A stretch of DNA of 64,000 bases from the NCBI GenBank assembly GCA_029449235.1, contig JANATG010000006.1, forward strand, positions 124,001 to 188,000, read 5' to 3'. The number at the start of each line of letters is the position of its first letter. Position 1 is the first letter of the stretch. The notes under the pieces are model-generated. The model was not told the origin of the DNA, ran no database searches, and saw only the letters and a list, made by a program, of their open reading frames with translations. Shown piece after piece: positions 1-10,564 of this stretch. The translations under genes were made by a program, and so were the position numbers. Source of the stretch: Linnemannia schmuckeri. Lineage: Eukaryota > Mortierellomycota > Mortierellomycetes > Mortierellales > Mortierellaceae.

Positions 1-364
1 ACACATGGATAAGGTGCGAAAAGAGTGTTGGTCAGTGTGAGTGGGTCGTGCGTGCCTAGTTCGTCTTGCTCAGGGGACATCGAGTACTTTTCCTTGTCAC
101 TATCTCACGCGGTACATTCTTAGTTTTGTTCTTTTTAAATATAAAACCACAGTGCCCTTTTTTTTTTCTTTTCCTTTTCCTTTTTGCTTTATTCATTCAC
201 CTTTCCAGCCCAACTCATCACTTCCCACTTTTGCCACCACTTTTCTACTTTTCTTTTTCACAGGCAGCTATAGAGGCATACTTTGACGACAACTACACTC
301 ACACGGAGACATACACACACTAACAACGCGACTCAACACTCCAGGACACAATAACAAAAAAAAA
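1..364. promoter_or_regulatory. Pyrimidine-rich upstream region of ATG7
   Basis: This gene-free stretch is rich in T and C runs (about 140-260) and ends in an A tract directly before the ATG. The small open frames here are low-complexity and overlap each other, so they are not credible genes. It probably holds the promoter and 5' leader. Confidence 0.4.
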
Positions 365-2948
365 ATGACGCTGCTGCAGTTTCACCCTTGGGCTTCAGCA
401 GTTGAGGCGCCGTTTTGGCAGGTTCTCACCCAGCGCAAGATGGATATCTTCAAACTCGACGACTCCCACAAACCCATCCTTGGCTACTACTCAACCGGTC
501 AGCAGGTCCGTGTCCCCGGGAAGGATACCTCCGTCGCCCTCCCCGCTCGTCTCTGTCTCGGGACTGGCGCCTTTCTAGATGAAAATAGCTCTGACCAACA
601 CCCCCTGAACAAGTAAGAAAAGACGTCTCCTTGCCCAATTTCTGACCGAACAAAAAAAAAATGCAACTCCGCATCGAGTATTTTCCGGGGTGCGAGCTAG
701 CACCGTCAACTGACTAACAATTGTCATCGTTGCCTTGTGCTTCATAGAACGCCAGCATTCACATTCCCTGCACCAGGTGTGGTAAAGAACACCAATACGA
801 TCGAAGATTTCAAATCAATTGACAGGACCGCTCTTTTCAAAATGGTGGTCGACCAGGTATGACTAAACCTGCACGTGGTTGTTTGGTTTGTCAGCATATG
901 TTAACATCTCTCATTGGTGTCCTTACCTTAACGCACTTTGCCTCTAAAATGGTATAGATCTGGGATGATATTACATCAGGAAGGGCGGTTCTGGATCCAT
1001 CAACGCTCAACCGGTTTCTCTTGGTCACCTTTGCCGACTTGAAAAAGTTCAAGTTCTTTTACTGGTTCGCTTTCCCTGCTCTCCAGGCCGACCCCGCATG
1101 GTCCACAGATGCTATCCAGGAGATTGGTGCAGTCTGGTCACCACCAGTTATCAATCAGCTTCGGGAAGAAGTCGATCAATTCAAACTGAACTTTGGACCC
1201 AGCCAGTCAGGATTCTTCCTTGTCAAGGAGGGCCAGGAAGGTCTTTCGGTAGCGCGTCTTCAGGACTGGGATGAGTTCTATGCAGGATGTGACGAGAGCC
1301 AGGTACGAATATCGGTCTTGAATCTTGAAGTGTAACAGGAGGCCTTTTTCTTATCAACCGAATTGACCTCCTTTATGTTATTGTTTAACTGCAGGTAATT
1401 GTTGGATTTGCAGATCCTTCGTCATTGGATAGCAACCCTGGCTGGCCACTACGCAACCTGTTGGCATTGCTGCAGTATCGTTGGAAGGTGACCAAGGTCC
1501 GCGTGGTCTGTTTCCGTGAGGTTCTTGGCAAGCAGGATATCAGCGCCAGCAAACTTTTTACCGCACAGCTTCCATCATACATTCCCGTGACAGGTAAATT
1601 CTTCGTTTGTTTCTCCTTCATCATCTTGTGAAGATGTTTGCGGTACATTCCTAACCGCTAATGCTTCTTTTTCTTAATAACAGCGTGCCCAAAGGCGGTG
1701 GGATGGGAGAAGAACGCGCAGGGAAAATTAGGACCTCGCCTTGCGGACTTGGCCCCCTTGATGGACCCAGCACGTTTGGCTGACACTGCAGTGGACTTGA
1801 ACCTGAAGCTGATGCGCTGGAGACTGTTGCCGGATCTGCAGCTGGAGAAAGTGCAGAAGACCCGTTGCTTGTTGTTGGGAGCTGGAACGTTAGGATGCTA
1901 TGTGGCGCGGTCCTTGTTGGGTTGGGGGGTCCGTAACATCACGTTCGTCGACAATGCCAAGGTCTCATTTTCGAACCCTGTCCGCCAACCACTGTTTGAA
2001 TTCGAGGACTGCCTCGAAGGTGGCAAAGCCAAGGCTGAGACTGCAGCCGCCAGCCTTCGCAAGGTGTACCCCGGAGTGGTACGTTGCTTCCTGTTCTCTG
2101 ATATTGTTCAAAAATTGATATGAAAGTGTGCGAGAGTCGTTATTGATTCTTTTCTATGTATTGCCATTGAATAGAATGCGAATGGATATTCAATGTCGAT
2201 TCCCATGCCAGGCCACCCTATCAGCCCACAGCTAGTAGAGAACGCTCAGAAGGATGTTGCCAGGTTAGAAGAGTTGTTTGACCAGCACGATGTCATCTTC
2301 TTGCTCATGGACAGTCGCGAGAGTCGCTGGCTTCCAACTGTGCTCGGAGCTAGGATGAAGAAAATTGTCATCAATGCAGCCCTCGGATTTGACACATTCT
2401 TGGTCATGCGACACGGAGTTGGTCAGGACCAGGATCATCATGGTCCCAACGGAACCACGCCTTTGGGATGCTACTTCTGTAACGACATTGTCGCCCCCAC
2501 TGATTCTCTTTCCGACCGAACTTTGGATCAGCAGTGCACGGTGACGAGACCTGGTTTGTCGGCTATTGCGAGTGCCATGGCCGTGGAGATGATGGTGTCA
2601 CTCTTGCACCACCCCGAGGGTGTCCGCGCCCCCGCCGACAAGGCCGATGCGGAGGCTGAGCAGGATGCTTTCGCACAGCAGGGTTCTGCCTTGGGACTGC
2701 TGCCTCACCAGATCCGTGGATTCTTGTCTCGCTTCAAGAACTTGTTGATCTCTGGTCAAGCGTACGACCGATGCACTGCCTGCTCGGATGCGATCCTTGC
2801 GGCGTACGAGGAGGAAGGCTTTGGGTTTTTGTTCAAGGTCTTTCAGGATGCGACTCATCTTGAGAACGTTACTGGTCTGACCAAGATGAAGGAGGAGAGT
2901 GAAGATTTGGACATGGAGTGGGCCGACGACTCTGAAGACGACATGTAG
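365..2948 (+). CDS. ATG7: Atg7, E1-like activating enzyme of autophagy
   Basis: Six exons (365-612, 748-856, 958-1302, 1395-1593, 1684-2078, 2175-2948) join in phase across GT-AG introns to give 689 residues, a normal Atg7 length. The N-terminal Atg7 domain occupies roughly the first 300 residues. The adenylate-binding glycine loop LLLGAGTLG lies near residue 363, and the catalytic cysteine sits in the family signature QCTVTRPG near residue 553. An acidic C-terminal tail (DLDMEWADDSEDD) follows the dimerisation region. Atg7 activates Atg8 and Atg12 in the cytosol and passes them to Atg3 and Atg10. The ATG at 365 is preceded by an A-rich stretch. The upstream 300 bases are pyrimidine-rich, as for other genes here. 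Product identity is secure; exon edges were read by eye. Confidence 0.95.
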
Positions 2949-2987
2949 ACTAGTTGAGTCATCCATTATTTAAGAATACATAATTAT

Positions 2988-3121
2988 TAGGGGGTTTCGA
3001 AGCTGGAAAATGTTCGAGTTTTTTTATTTTGTTTTATTTCGAAAATCAAATAAAACGCCTTTTGAAGTCTTTTATTTCGAAATAAAATAAAATAAAAAAA
3101 TCCAGCTTCGAGACCCCCTAT
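2988..3121. mobile_element. MITE-like hairpin element at the ATG7 3' end
   Basis: The 134-base segment starts with TAGGGGGTTTCGAAGCTGGA (2988-3007) and ends with its near-perfect inverse (3102-3121). The A/T-rich centre is itself partly self-complementary. TTAT flanks both sides (2984-2987 and 3122-3125); a TA duplication is an equally good reading because the TIR begins and ends with TA. It is non-coding. It lies 39 bases after the ATG7 stop codon, so it probably falls in the 3' UTR, and its AATAAA-rich centre could supply polyadenylation signals. The family is unknown. Confidence 0.7.
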
Positions 3122-3249
3122 TATTGGCATAAGATCGCGTCGCGACGCGAGGTCAAAAAAGGTGACGTCATTGCTAAATGGGGAAACAGGAGAATGGGCG
3201 CGAGAATTCATCTATTGGCTGGAGTGGAAAGGAGGAACAAGCAGTCCTA

Positions 3250-5422
3250 CACTCCTTTTCGGTGAAAAATCCACTTTTCATAGTAAATGTGGATCTTTTC
3301 CACTGAATTGAAAATATAAGGGCTGTTATTCAGTTTATTTCTGCTTGGATATACGGATCATCTGACGCGCTATTTTTCGATTCCTCACATCTTCATCCCC
3401 AAGCAACTCAACCACCATAGTCGCCAAACTATTTCCTTCGTACTTAAACTTGAACAACTCGATAGCATCGCGCTCGATGGAAGAACTGCGTTCTCGTTGG
3501 CCGTACCTCTTGGCGATATTGTTGTGCACCGTCTGCTTGATCTCCTCTGCTATATCTTGTGCGTCCTTTTGGTTCTTGTCGAGGGAAAACTGGATCCTGT
3601 CTCCATCCATGATCGAAGCAATCAAGCGCACATAAGGCCCCTTGACTCGACTTGCGTCTCTGTCTGCCACAGGTGGATACAGTGGTGTATGCTCCTCTAC
3701 GTTTACCGAATCCCGCTGCAACTTGTCAACTTGCTCCTTCGAGAGCACCTCCGCTTTGCAGAAACAATGCCTCACTGTCGAAGCCTTGACATGCGACCAT
3801 GCGTATGGAATAAGCGACCATGCATCGCCATTGGTAATTTTCCTTGAGGTGGCGTACCGTTTTGTAACTGCTTTGTTGCTAAGCATCTCAAGATATTGTC
3901 GTTTGAATACGCTGATTATGCCTTGGTCCAAAGGTTGGGTGACGGATGTCGCATGGGGTGGCAGACGCTCGATTTGAAGATGGTTCCATTCCTCTGATAC
4001 AAGTTGATCGATGCCGCGTCCAGAGTTGCCATGTGCTCCACATGAGTCTATAAGTAGAAGACTCCTGTTGGAAAGACTGTCATCCAGAGAGTGAAGCCAC
4101 TCTTTAAATAAATCCAGGGTCATATATCCTTTTTTATGTCGTTTCGAGGTGATGGGGACCTCAGAACATGGCTGGATATGTCGAGCAAGATGCCGACCTA
4201 TAGCGTTAAGCAATGAAACGAGATGATTAATCTCCACTTATCAAGTCCTACTCTTTTCATACAATAACATGGTTTATTTGTGTACTTACCAATGACAACC
4301 GGTCTCAAAGCCTCCACCGTTCCTGCTCGGGCAAGCGAAGATCCAGTGGCATTGACACAGAAGAGAATCGACACTCGACTCCCGGTTCCCCGTTCAGGTT
4401 TGGCACCGCTTGCAAGTTCCTCCATGGTGTAAGAGTGAGTAGAGAGCTCCTTGAGGTACATGCCAGTCTCGTCACAGTTATAGATGTTGTCGAGCTCAAA
4501 GCTAGAGCATATCTCGCGGATTTCGTCCATCCTTTCCACAATGGCGAGCGTGTCGACAGAAGCTGCTTCTCCTCTGAGACGGCAGTAGGCGATACCACAC
4601 TCCTGCGTCATCCTCGATCGCCATGATGCCGTAAAAGAGATTGGGCGGCCAGGAGGGATATCATCGAGATCGCAAATGTCGTCCATAAGAATGTGGAGAA
4701 CGGAATCGGCTGCAGCCTGGAGCTGAATACCACTGACAACGCTGTTGCTCTTCCGAACCTCTATTAGCCACTCTTGGACGGTCTTGCCCAGTATGTATCG
4801 TATCAGGTCGACTGGATTGCTGGAGAGCGTGCATTTGTCGCCTCGACCATGCGCCACATCGAACTGGATTTTGTCGAATTCCTTGTCCCATTGTTTGATC
4901 GACTTTCTCGGGACAGGGCAGTGTACGAACTGGTGAAAATTGGTTGCTGTGACCTTCTTGTTGGTGTCCTTCCTGAGATCGCGAAAGATCTCGACCAGCT
5001 CCATCCGATGCCTTAGAGTAAATCCTTCACCCCTCTCGCCTCTATGGCGTTTCGGTCCGGATTGTTTTTCGACGATGTTGTCAGCGCCAGTCCGAGCTTT
5101 AGCCAACAGCGAGTAGTAATCCAGCGCCTGCGCTTCCTTTGCTAGAGTTGAACTCCCGTTCAGAAGCTGGTTGAAGGTAGACGTGATGTCCAAGAGGAGG
5201 GAGCCTCGTAGACGAGTGTCAGTACTGATATGGGCGCCTGTTTTTTTTGGCATATGGGAAAGTGAGTGAGTGAGAAAAAGTGACATGAAGTCGATGAAAA
5301 GTCTGTGAGGATATAACGTCAGATAAGCTATCACAAAACTGAATAACAGCCCTTATATTTTCAATTCAGTGGAAAAGATCCACATTTACTATGAAAAGTG
5401 GATTTTTCACCGAAAAGGAGTG
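3250..5422. mobile_element. Pogo/Tigger-like Tc1-mariner superfamily transposon, full length
   Basis: TIRs of 87 bases at 3250-3336 and 5336-5422 are identical when inverted (starting CACTCCTTTTCGGTGAAAAA). The dinucleotide TA flanks each end (3248-3249 and 5423-5424), the target duplication of this superfamily. Each TIR carries inverted copies of GTGGAT-type motifs that may be transposase-binding sites. The single gene is an intact spliced transposase. Identical TIRs plus an unbroken gene indicate a recent insertion. It landed about 40 bases inside the left end of the older MULE-type element. Confidence 0.93.
3335..5253 (-). CDS. Pogo-like DDD transposase (DDE_1 family)
   Basis: Two exons (5253-4290 and 4197-3335) join across a GTAAGT...TAG intron with a clear branch site to give 608 residues. 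The N-terminal third resembles a CENP-B-type DNA-binding region followed by a CENPB-HTH segment. The catalytic core shows NCDETGM (first Asp), LLIDSCGAHGN (second Asp) and QPLDQGII (third Asp), with 39 residues between the second and third. The start was placed at MPKKTG; an in-frame ATG 15 codons upstream is possible. The TAA stop overlaps the inner edge of the left TIR, so the gene fills the element from TIR to TIR. All key residues are present, so the enzyme could be active. Confidence 0.9.
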
Positions 5423-5689
5423 TAGAACTCGAATGCTTCAGATATTTCTTAATATGGAAATAGTTCCTAGTGAATCTGGAACAATTCGTTTGGCGTCTCA
5501 AAGGCTCATTTGATTCGTTTGACCTTGAACAATTTATTTATTGATATGTACGGCCGGCAGCCACAGCATTAAGACCCTTGACTTCAAGCAATGTTCGCTC
5601 TAAGCCTGCGACCACGGTTTGCATGTACTGTAGCGTACACTTTCGTTTTTTTTGGTCTCCTATTTCATGAAGTATTTGCTCGGCAAGGA

Positions 5690-8644
5690 CTAGCGCTTTG
5701 GCTTCGCGTCCTCGAACGCCAAGATGTTAGCCACTTCTCGTTCGGACCTCTCTCGTTCTCGTTTTTCTGCCCGCTGCTTTTGAAGCTGAAGACGGAGATG
5801 CGATGAAACATCATTATTCACACTGTCAATCAGACCATTATCACAGGTGATTAGCTCTTGCGCAACAGTAGGATCTCTGCCAAAGCAGACATCCATCCCG
5901 TTGTAAATCCTTGATTCAAGGTACATATGTTTGCATGGCACCTTGTGTCGGATATATTTGGCACAAGTACATGAGAAGAGAAGCATACTCTCCACGTCTG
6001 CGCTGACACCATACTTTTTTCGGGTTTTGAGAACGAGGTAACGAGAAACTAGATAAAAAAAAAAAAAAAGTTAAATACGTTACAAATGTTAAAAGGTTAC
6101 AGCTTTATGTCTTCGTTCATACCTTGAATTGCTCTGACACCTCAGAGATCATATTGCTGGCAACATCAAATGCCAGCGCCATGGCCTTTGCCTTCTTGTC
6201 CTTGTCATATTGCGAGAGGACTAAGGGCTGCAGTCCATGGGTGAGCTTGAAGTGAGTGGTCCTGAAATCAACATTCACCACTCCTTGAAGTAAGCAGACC
6301 AAGTCGTCTGCACGTAAATCGCGCTCATATCCCAAGTACTGTCGTTTCAGAGTTTTATGCCAACTCTCGACAAGATTGTTGGTATTCGTGTGCTGATAGT
6401 TCTATTTGAGTGAATAAACACTAACTAAATCAATTATCCTCTCTTTGCTTCTAAAATACATAATGAACATCATGCAGCTACTTCATACCTCTCGAAGATA
6501 AAGCGCCCATTTGACCAACTTCTTTGGCACCACCCACTGCTTGTCCAGATATGAAATCAACTTGGTGGCGAGTGGAAATGAGTTCTGAAATGCTCTCCAT
6601 TTTGCCTGAAGCTCATCCTCTGATGAGGCACGTCGAATGGCATTAAGAGATCCACGCATAGCATTGCTGGTTTTTACCTAGAGATTGTCAAAAGTTAAAA
6701 TGCAGTAGAAAAAAGAAGAAAGGTATTAGCAAATAATAAGTGCAGGATGAAACATAGATTGGCATACTTTCAACACAAACGGCTAATTGCTCACATCGTA
6801 ATGTTGTCGCATCTTTCGCTCCCACGCCTGCCCTACATGAAAGGAGCAGTAATAGATGTCATGTGCATGAAAGGCTTGATCCAGTGCTTCGGTTTCTGCC
6901 ACGGAGCAGTCCACCATAAACTTGGTAGTCTGAAGCTTGCATTCGTCTTTGAGCCACGTTAACCACTTCCTTAGAAGGTAACTAGCGAACAAGAAGAGGA
7001 ACGGAAATTGAGTACTATGCACACAGTTGTGGAAGACACAAAGAGGAGATGGATTTTCAAAGGAAATGAGAGAAGCATGCTGATATCAGTACCCAGAAAT
7101 GAAAGAATACTTACCTTGATTCAGAGTTGCATACCATGAATGCAATTGGTATTCCCGTGTTAACCTTTTGGTCTCTGACGAGAATGGTGAATAGGTAAGC
7201 GGATGCAAAATTCCCTCTAGGTTCGGTTTCAATGACTTTACTACCCTATGGGTAGAATCCATGCACACAATGGATTTGTTTTCACCCATAACTTTGTAAT
7301 ATTTACATGCAAATAATCGTTGCCATATTACAATCAATCAAAAACGCAAATGCATGCAATAGTTGGCACTCACCCTGAGCTGAAGCTTTGTACATCAGGC
7401 AAACATAAAGTGCTGTGGAAACTCGGCAACCTGATCCATGAACATACTCTTGCCTCCTTCCTGAACAATGAGATCAAGCCAGAGCTTTACACTCATACCA
7501 ACGTCCTGCGACTTGCGGGATCCCTGTGTCTTTTGACGATAAGCAACCATTCGGACATCGTCATATAACATATAAAGGCATGAAGGGATGTGACCTAAGC
7601 CTTTTCGGTCTTCGAGCTATTAATGGAAGAACACAAAGGCGCAGAAAAAGGAAGGGGAAGAAAGGAACGTGAAATAAGTTAAGCGAAAAGTGAGGAAAGT
7701 GAGGAAGAGAGGAGGAGAGAGTACAACAAGAAAAGGGGATAATGAACCAGAGAGCGTGAAGGGCAAGAGGACAAGAGAAGTAGTGGTAGGGACGGGGATA
7801 GATCAGTGAATGAGGATCTTTTTTGGTAATGTACAGCTTATACAAATACAAGTGTCTGGCAAGGTTTGTAGGGAAAGAGCGCAACCGAAAGAAAAATTGA
7901 GAGAGAGAAAGTGAGAGAAAGAGAAAGAGAGAGAAAGATAAAAAAGAAAAGAAAAGGGAGTGAAAATAATACAATAAAGAGGAATGAGGAACATACCAAG
8001 TTAAGAGTTTTCTTGCCCAGGCGCAATTGGGCTCGGATTGCCTTCCAGTCCTGATCACTAGCAACTTTTGCTTTGGTCCACTCAAGCTCGTTTCTACCTA
8101 AGGGCAGGTTTGATCTTACCTGTACCGAATCTGCATGGTTGTGACACCAATCATTCTCCACCTCAACGACATCACAATAAACAAGCTTTTTCATTCTAAT
8201 TTGCGCAGAACAGTTGTTTCCCACAGACTCTCGACCGATGCCTAACTGTTTCAAGGACGATGTCGTCTGCAAGTCGAAAGCTCCAATCGTACTTCTTTGG
8301 TTCACCCCGAGTACCAGGAACTGTTTTGAACGCCCAAAGCTCTTTGTCCATACTCTCGCTATCAATTTTTATGTCTCGACGACCTCCTTCCGACCTGTAT
8401 TCAAACTACACGGCCATTCGCTCATTGTACCAAAATGACTTAAACAAAAGAAGACAGAGCCATTTGACGCTTGATCATCTTGTGTTGTATAATAACACGA
8501 GCAAATATCGTATCCGAATTCACCACCGCTCATTTTGCGTTTCCAGACTCTCTCTTCGCCCGAAATAGGGAAAGGCTCAACAGCTTGGCGCGGATCAAAG
8601 TCGTTGAATGATAGAAATACACCTCTTACTCGCAATCCGCTCAT
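5690..8644 (-). pseudogene. Decayed MULE (Mutator-like) transposase with SWIM zinc finger
   Basis: Minus-strand exons can be read near 8394-7997, 7616-7375, 7374-7115, 6981-6795, 6677-6489, 6401-6123 and about 6049-5690. An N-terminal region resembling the WRKY/FLYWCH-like zinc module (YCDVVEVENDWCHNHAD) leads into a MULE catalytic domain with VCMDSTHRVV (first Asp) and KFMVDCSVAETEALDQAF (second Asp). Near the C-terminus is a SWIM finger (CTCAKYIRHKVPCKH). Several breaks are visible: a frame jump near 8215, one near 7385, one between CMDSTHRVV and the following ASAYLFTILVRDQ segment (about 7220), and a phase mismatch into the last exon. The 5' exon around 8440-8644 is uncertain. This would be the transposase of the surrounding element, now apparently inactive. 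Confidence 0.8.
7800..7960. repeat. GA-rich low-complexity tract in a MULE intron
   Basis: Purine-rich simple sequence (gagagaaag-type units, densest around 7898-7950) lies in the intron before the exon starting at 7616. On the coding strand it forms a long polypyrimidine tract. The open frames across it are low-complexity and not credible genes. Confidence 0.6.
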
Positions 8645-9330
8645 GATGGGTGGGACAAGGTGTGTATAGGGAAAAGAGAAAGGCAAGAGGAGACAAAATG
8701 TGAGAGAGAGAAAAGGGAGAGAGAGAAAGAGGAAAGCAACGCAAATGAGAAGAGGTAAAATTTTTCAAGGGCATTGACACAACTCCGTTCTTGGTGCATC
8801 ACTAGGCGCGTATGGATAACTGAAGAGAGGAAGAAAAGAGATGGATTACATTGTTCATTGCTCGCTGTCTCATCCATGCAAGGTGCATGAAAGAGAAAAT
8901 GTAGGATATATAGTTTCCAGTGGCATTGACACAACTCCTTTCTTAGCGCAGCACTGGGCGTATATGGCTGAACGAAGAGAGGGAAGAAAGGACATGGAAT
9001 ACATTGTGAATGGACTGGCTCTCTGTCATTCATGCAAGGTGCATGGACCATCTTTTCAAGGTATAAAAAAGGAAAGCTTCTTCGGACAGAAAAGAGTTAA
9101 CGGATGGGGAAGAATGCGTGCATACCCATTTTTGGACAAAATTAAAAGATGGACGTAAATGTTTACCGCGAGGCTTCTCGGTGACGTACTTAGTTCGCCA
9201 ATCAATCGCGCTTAAGTTGTAAGTTCGGCTGTCTTTTTTTCTCTCTCCCTCCTTTTTCTTTCCACACTATCCACACTCCTACCTTTCCTCTCCGCACTAC
9301 CTACACGATTCTCACTTTTTCCTTGTCTGC
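8645..9330. promoter_or_regulatory. Divergent intergenic region inside the MULE-type element
   Basis: This stretch separates the 5' ends of the MULE transposase (minus) and the FEN1-like frame (plus). It contains the tandem duplication, purine-rich simple sequence on the transposase side, and a T/C-rich tract (9232-9330) directly before the ATG at 9331. It is likely a shared bidirectional promoter. No gene is seen. Confidence 0.45.
8762..9047. repeat. Diverged tandem duplication, about 150 bases per unit
   Basis: Two adjacent units share the same order of blocks: GCATTGACACAACTCC at about 8771 and 8923, a GARGRAAGAAA segment followed by ATGGA.TACATTGT, and CATGCAAGGTGCATG at 8875 and 9032. 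The offset grows from 152 to 157, so indels have accumulated. The repeat lies between the divergent MULE transposase and the FEN1-like/Fanzor frame, so it may be a duplicated promoter segment. One minus-strand open frame runs through both units, but no known protein is recognisable in it. Confidence 0.75.
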
Positions 9331-10466
9331 ATGGGCATTCCCGCCTTATGGCTACACCTCCGAAGGGAGGGTCATGAGGCTACCCTGCTCAAGCACTTCC
9401 CTTCAACCCTCTCCCGCCAAACGCTTTTTATCGCATCGACATTCTTGCCAGCTTTTATTCTACCATCCGACGAATACACACAGCTTCGCTAGACCAGAAC
9501 ACATTCAACACGCTTTTCGAACAGCATCTTATTTCTCATGGAATCCCCAAAACCTCGTTCCTCTATATTGACGGACCTTCCCTAGCTGAGAAGAGCGCGA
9601 CTCGCGAGATTCGAGAGGCGAAGCGCACTCAGGCTTTGCAGAAGGCCCAGGCATGCATCGATGACATGGAGGTTCGAGTTGGTGGTCGGCGAAGGGTACG
9701 GAAACCCGACTTCAACAAACTATTCAAGAGCATCAGGGCCGCATTCTACTGGTCTCAGGAGTCCCGCACTTCATTAGCAGCATACCTGATCAATAACGGA
9801 TGGAACGTCATCGAATGTCCTTCGGAGGCCGACATTGCCATTGCATCTGATTGCCAATCTAGCGATATTGTCGTTTCGGGAGACAGCGATATGCTGATCT
9901 ACGATACTGTCAAGACTATATGGAGGCCATTGTCGAGAGGCCGTTTCCTTGTCTACAAACTGGCAGAGGTCTTGGGCCACCTCGAAATCTCTCGAGCTAA
10001 ACTCACCGCTCTGGGCATCGGGTCCAAAAACGATTATACTTCAAACTTGGCACGACTTGGCGTCATAACTAATCATAAGATTGTAAAGTCGCTGGAAGAG
10101 ACTGAAACAGGTAATTACAACTCTCGTTTTAAGCTTCAGCTCTCGCCTTAAACCCTTTTTATATACTAACCCTTCTTGACATGTTCTTTCTCACATTTTC
10201 ACACAATGTGGCAGATGTCGAAAAACTGATCCAGCAGTATCTGGTCCATCCCGATGTCGTCTGCAGGAAGCCTAGTGCCACTCACTTCCAAGCATCTATG
10301 AAGGTGTTTGTCCACAGGCAGTTTACGGTTCTAGACTCCACCATGCCACCACAAACGCCCGGCCAAGAAGCCAAGGCTCAGGGCAGTGCCCAATAATGCA
10401 GGACCCTCAAGGATATTTAGAGAGGCTGGAAGCTCTTCGCCTGCGACTACGCGAGAGCAAGAACAG
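9331..10466 (+). pseudogene. FEN1/XPG-like PIN-domain nuclease frame, two frame breaks
   Basis: The frame opens with MGIPALWLHLRREGHEATLL, matching the XPG N-terminal signature. After a frame jump between about 9390 and 9440 it continues as RIDILASFYSTIRRIH, then YIDGPSLAEKSATREIREAKR, the acidic motifs ECPSEADIAIA and DIVVSGDSDMLIY, and an H3TH-like LGIGSKNDYTSNL. These are the metal-binding Asp/Glu motifs of flap and Rad2-type structure-specific nucleases. Exons are about 9331-10110 and 10215-10466. A second frame jump near 10385-10400 is needed to reach the last 60 bases, which splice in phase into the Fanzor frame at 10565. The breaks could be decay or sequencing error. No TIR or stop separates it from Fanzor, so the two may once have been one polypeptide. 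Confidence 0.7.
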
Positions 10467-10564
10467 GTAAAAAGATGTACATTCTGTTACATCATTTTGC
10501 TGTCACAAAATGACGAAATAGACTCTCTGCTAACGTCGTACATGTTGTTGTGCTTACTTTGTAG

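Noticed and set aside
8641..9051. 136-residue minus-strand open frame through the tandem duplication
   Set aside because: It stays open in both repeat units, but there is no recognisable domain and the duplication explains the repeated peptides. Kept only as a repeat.
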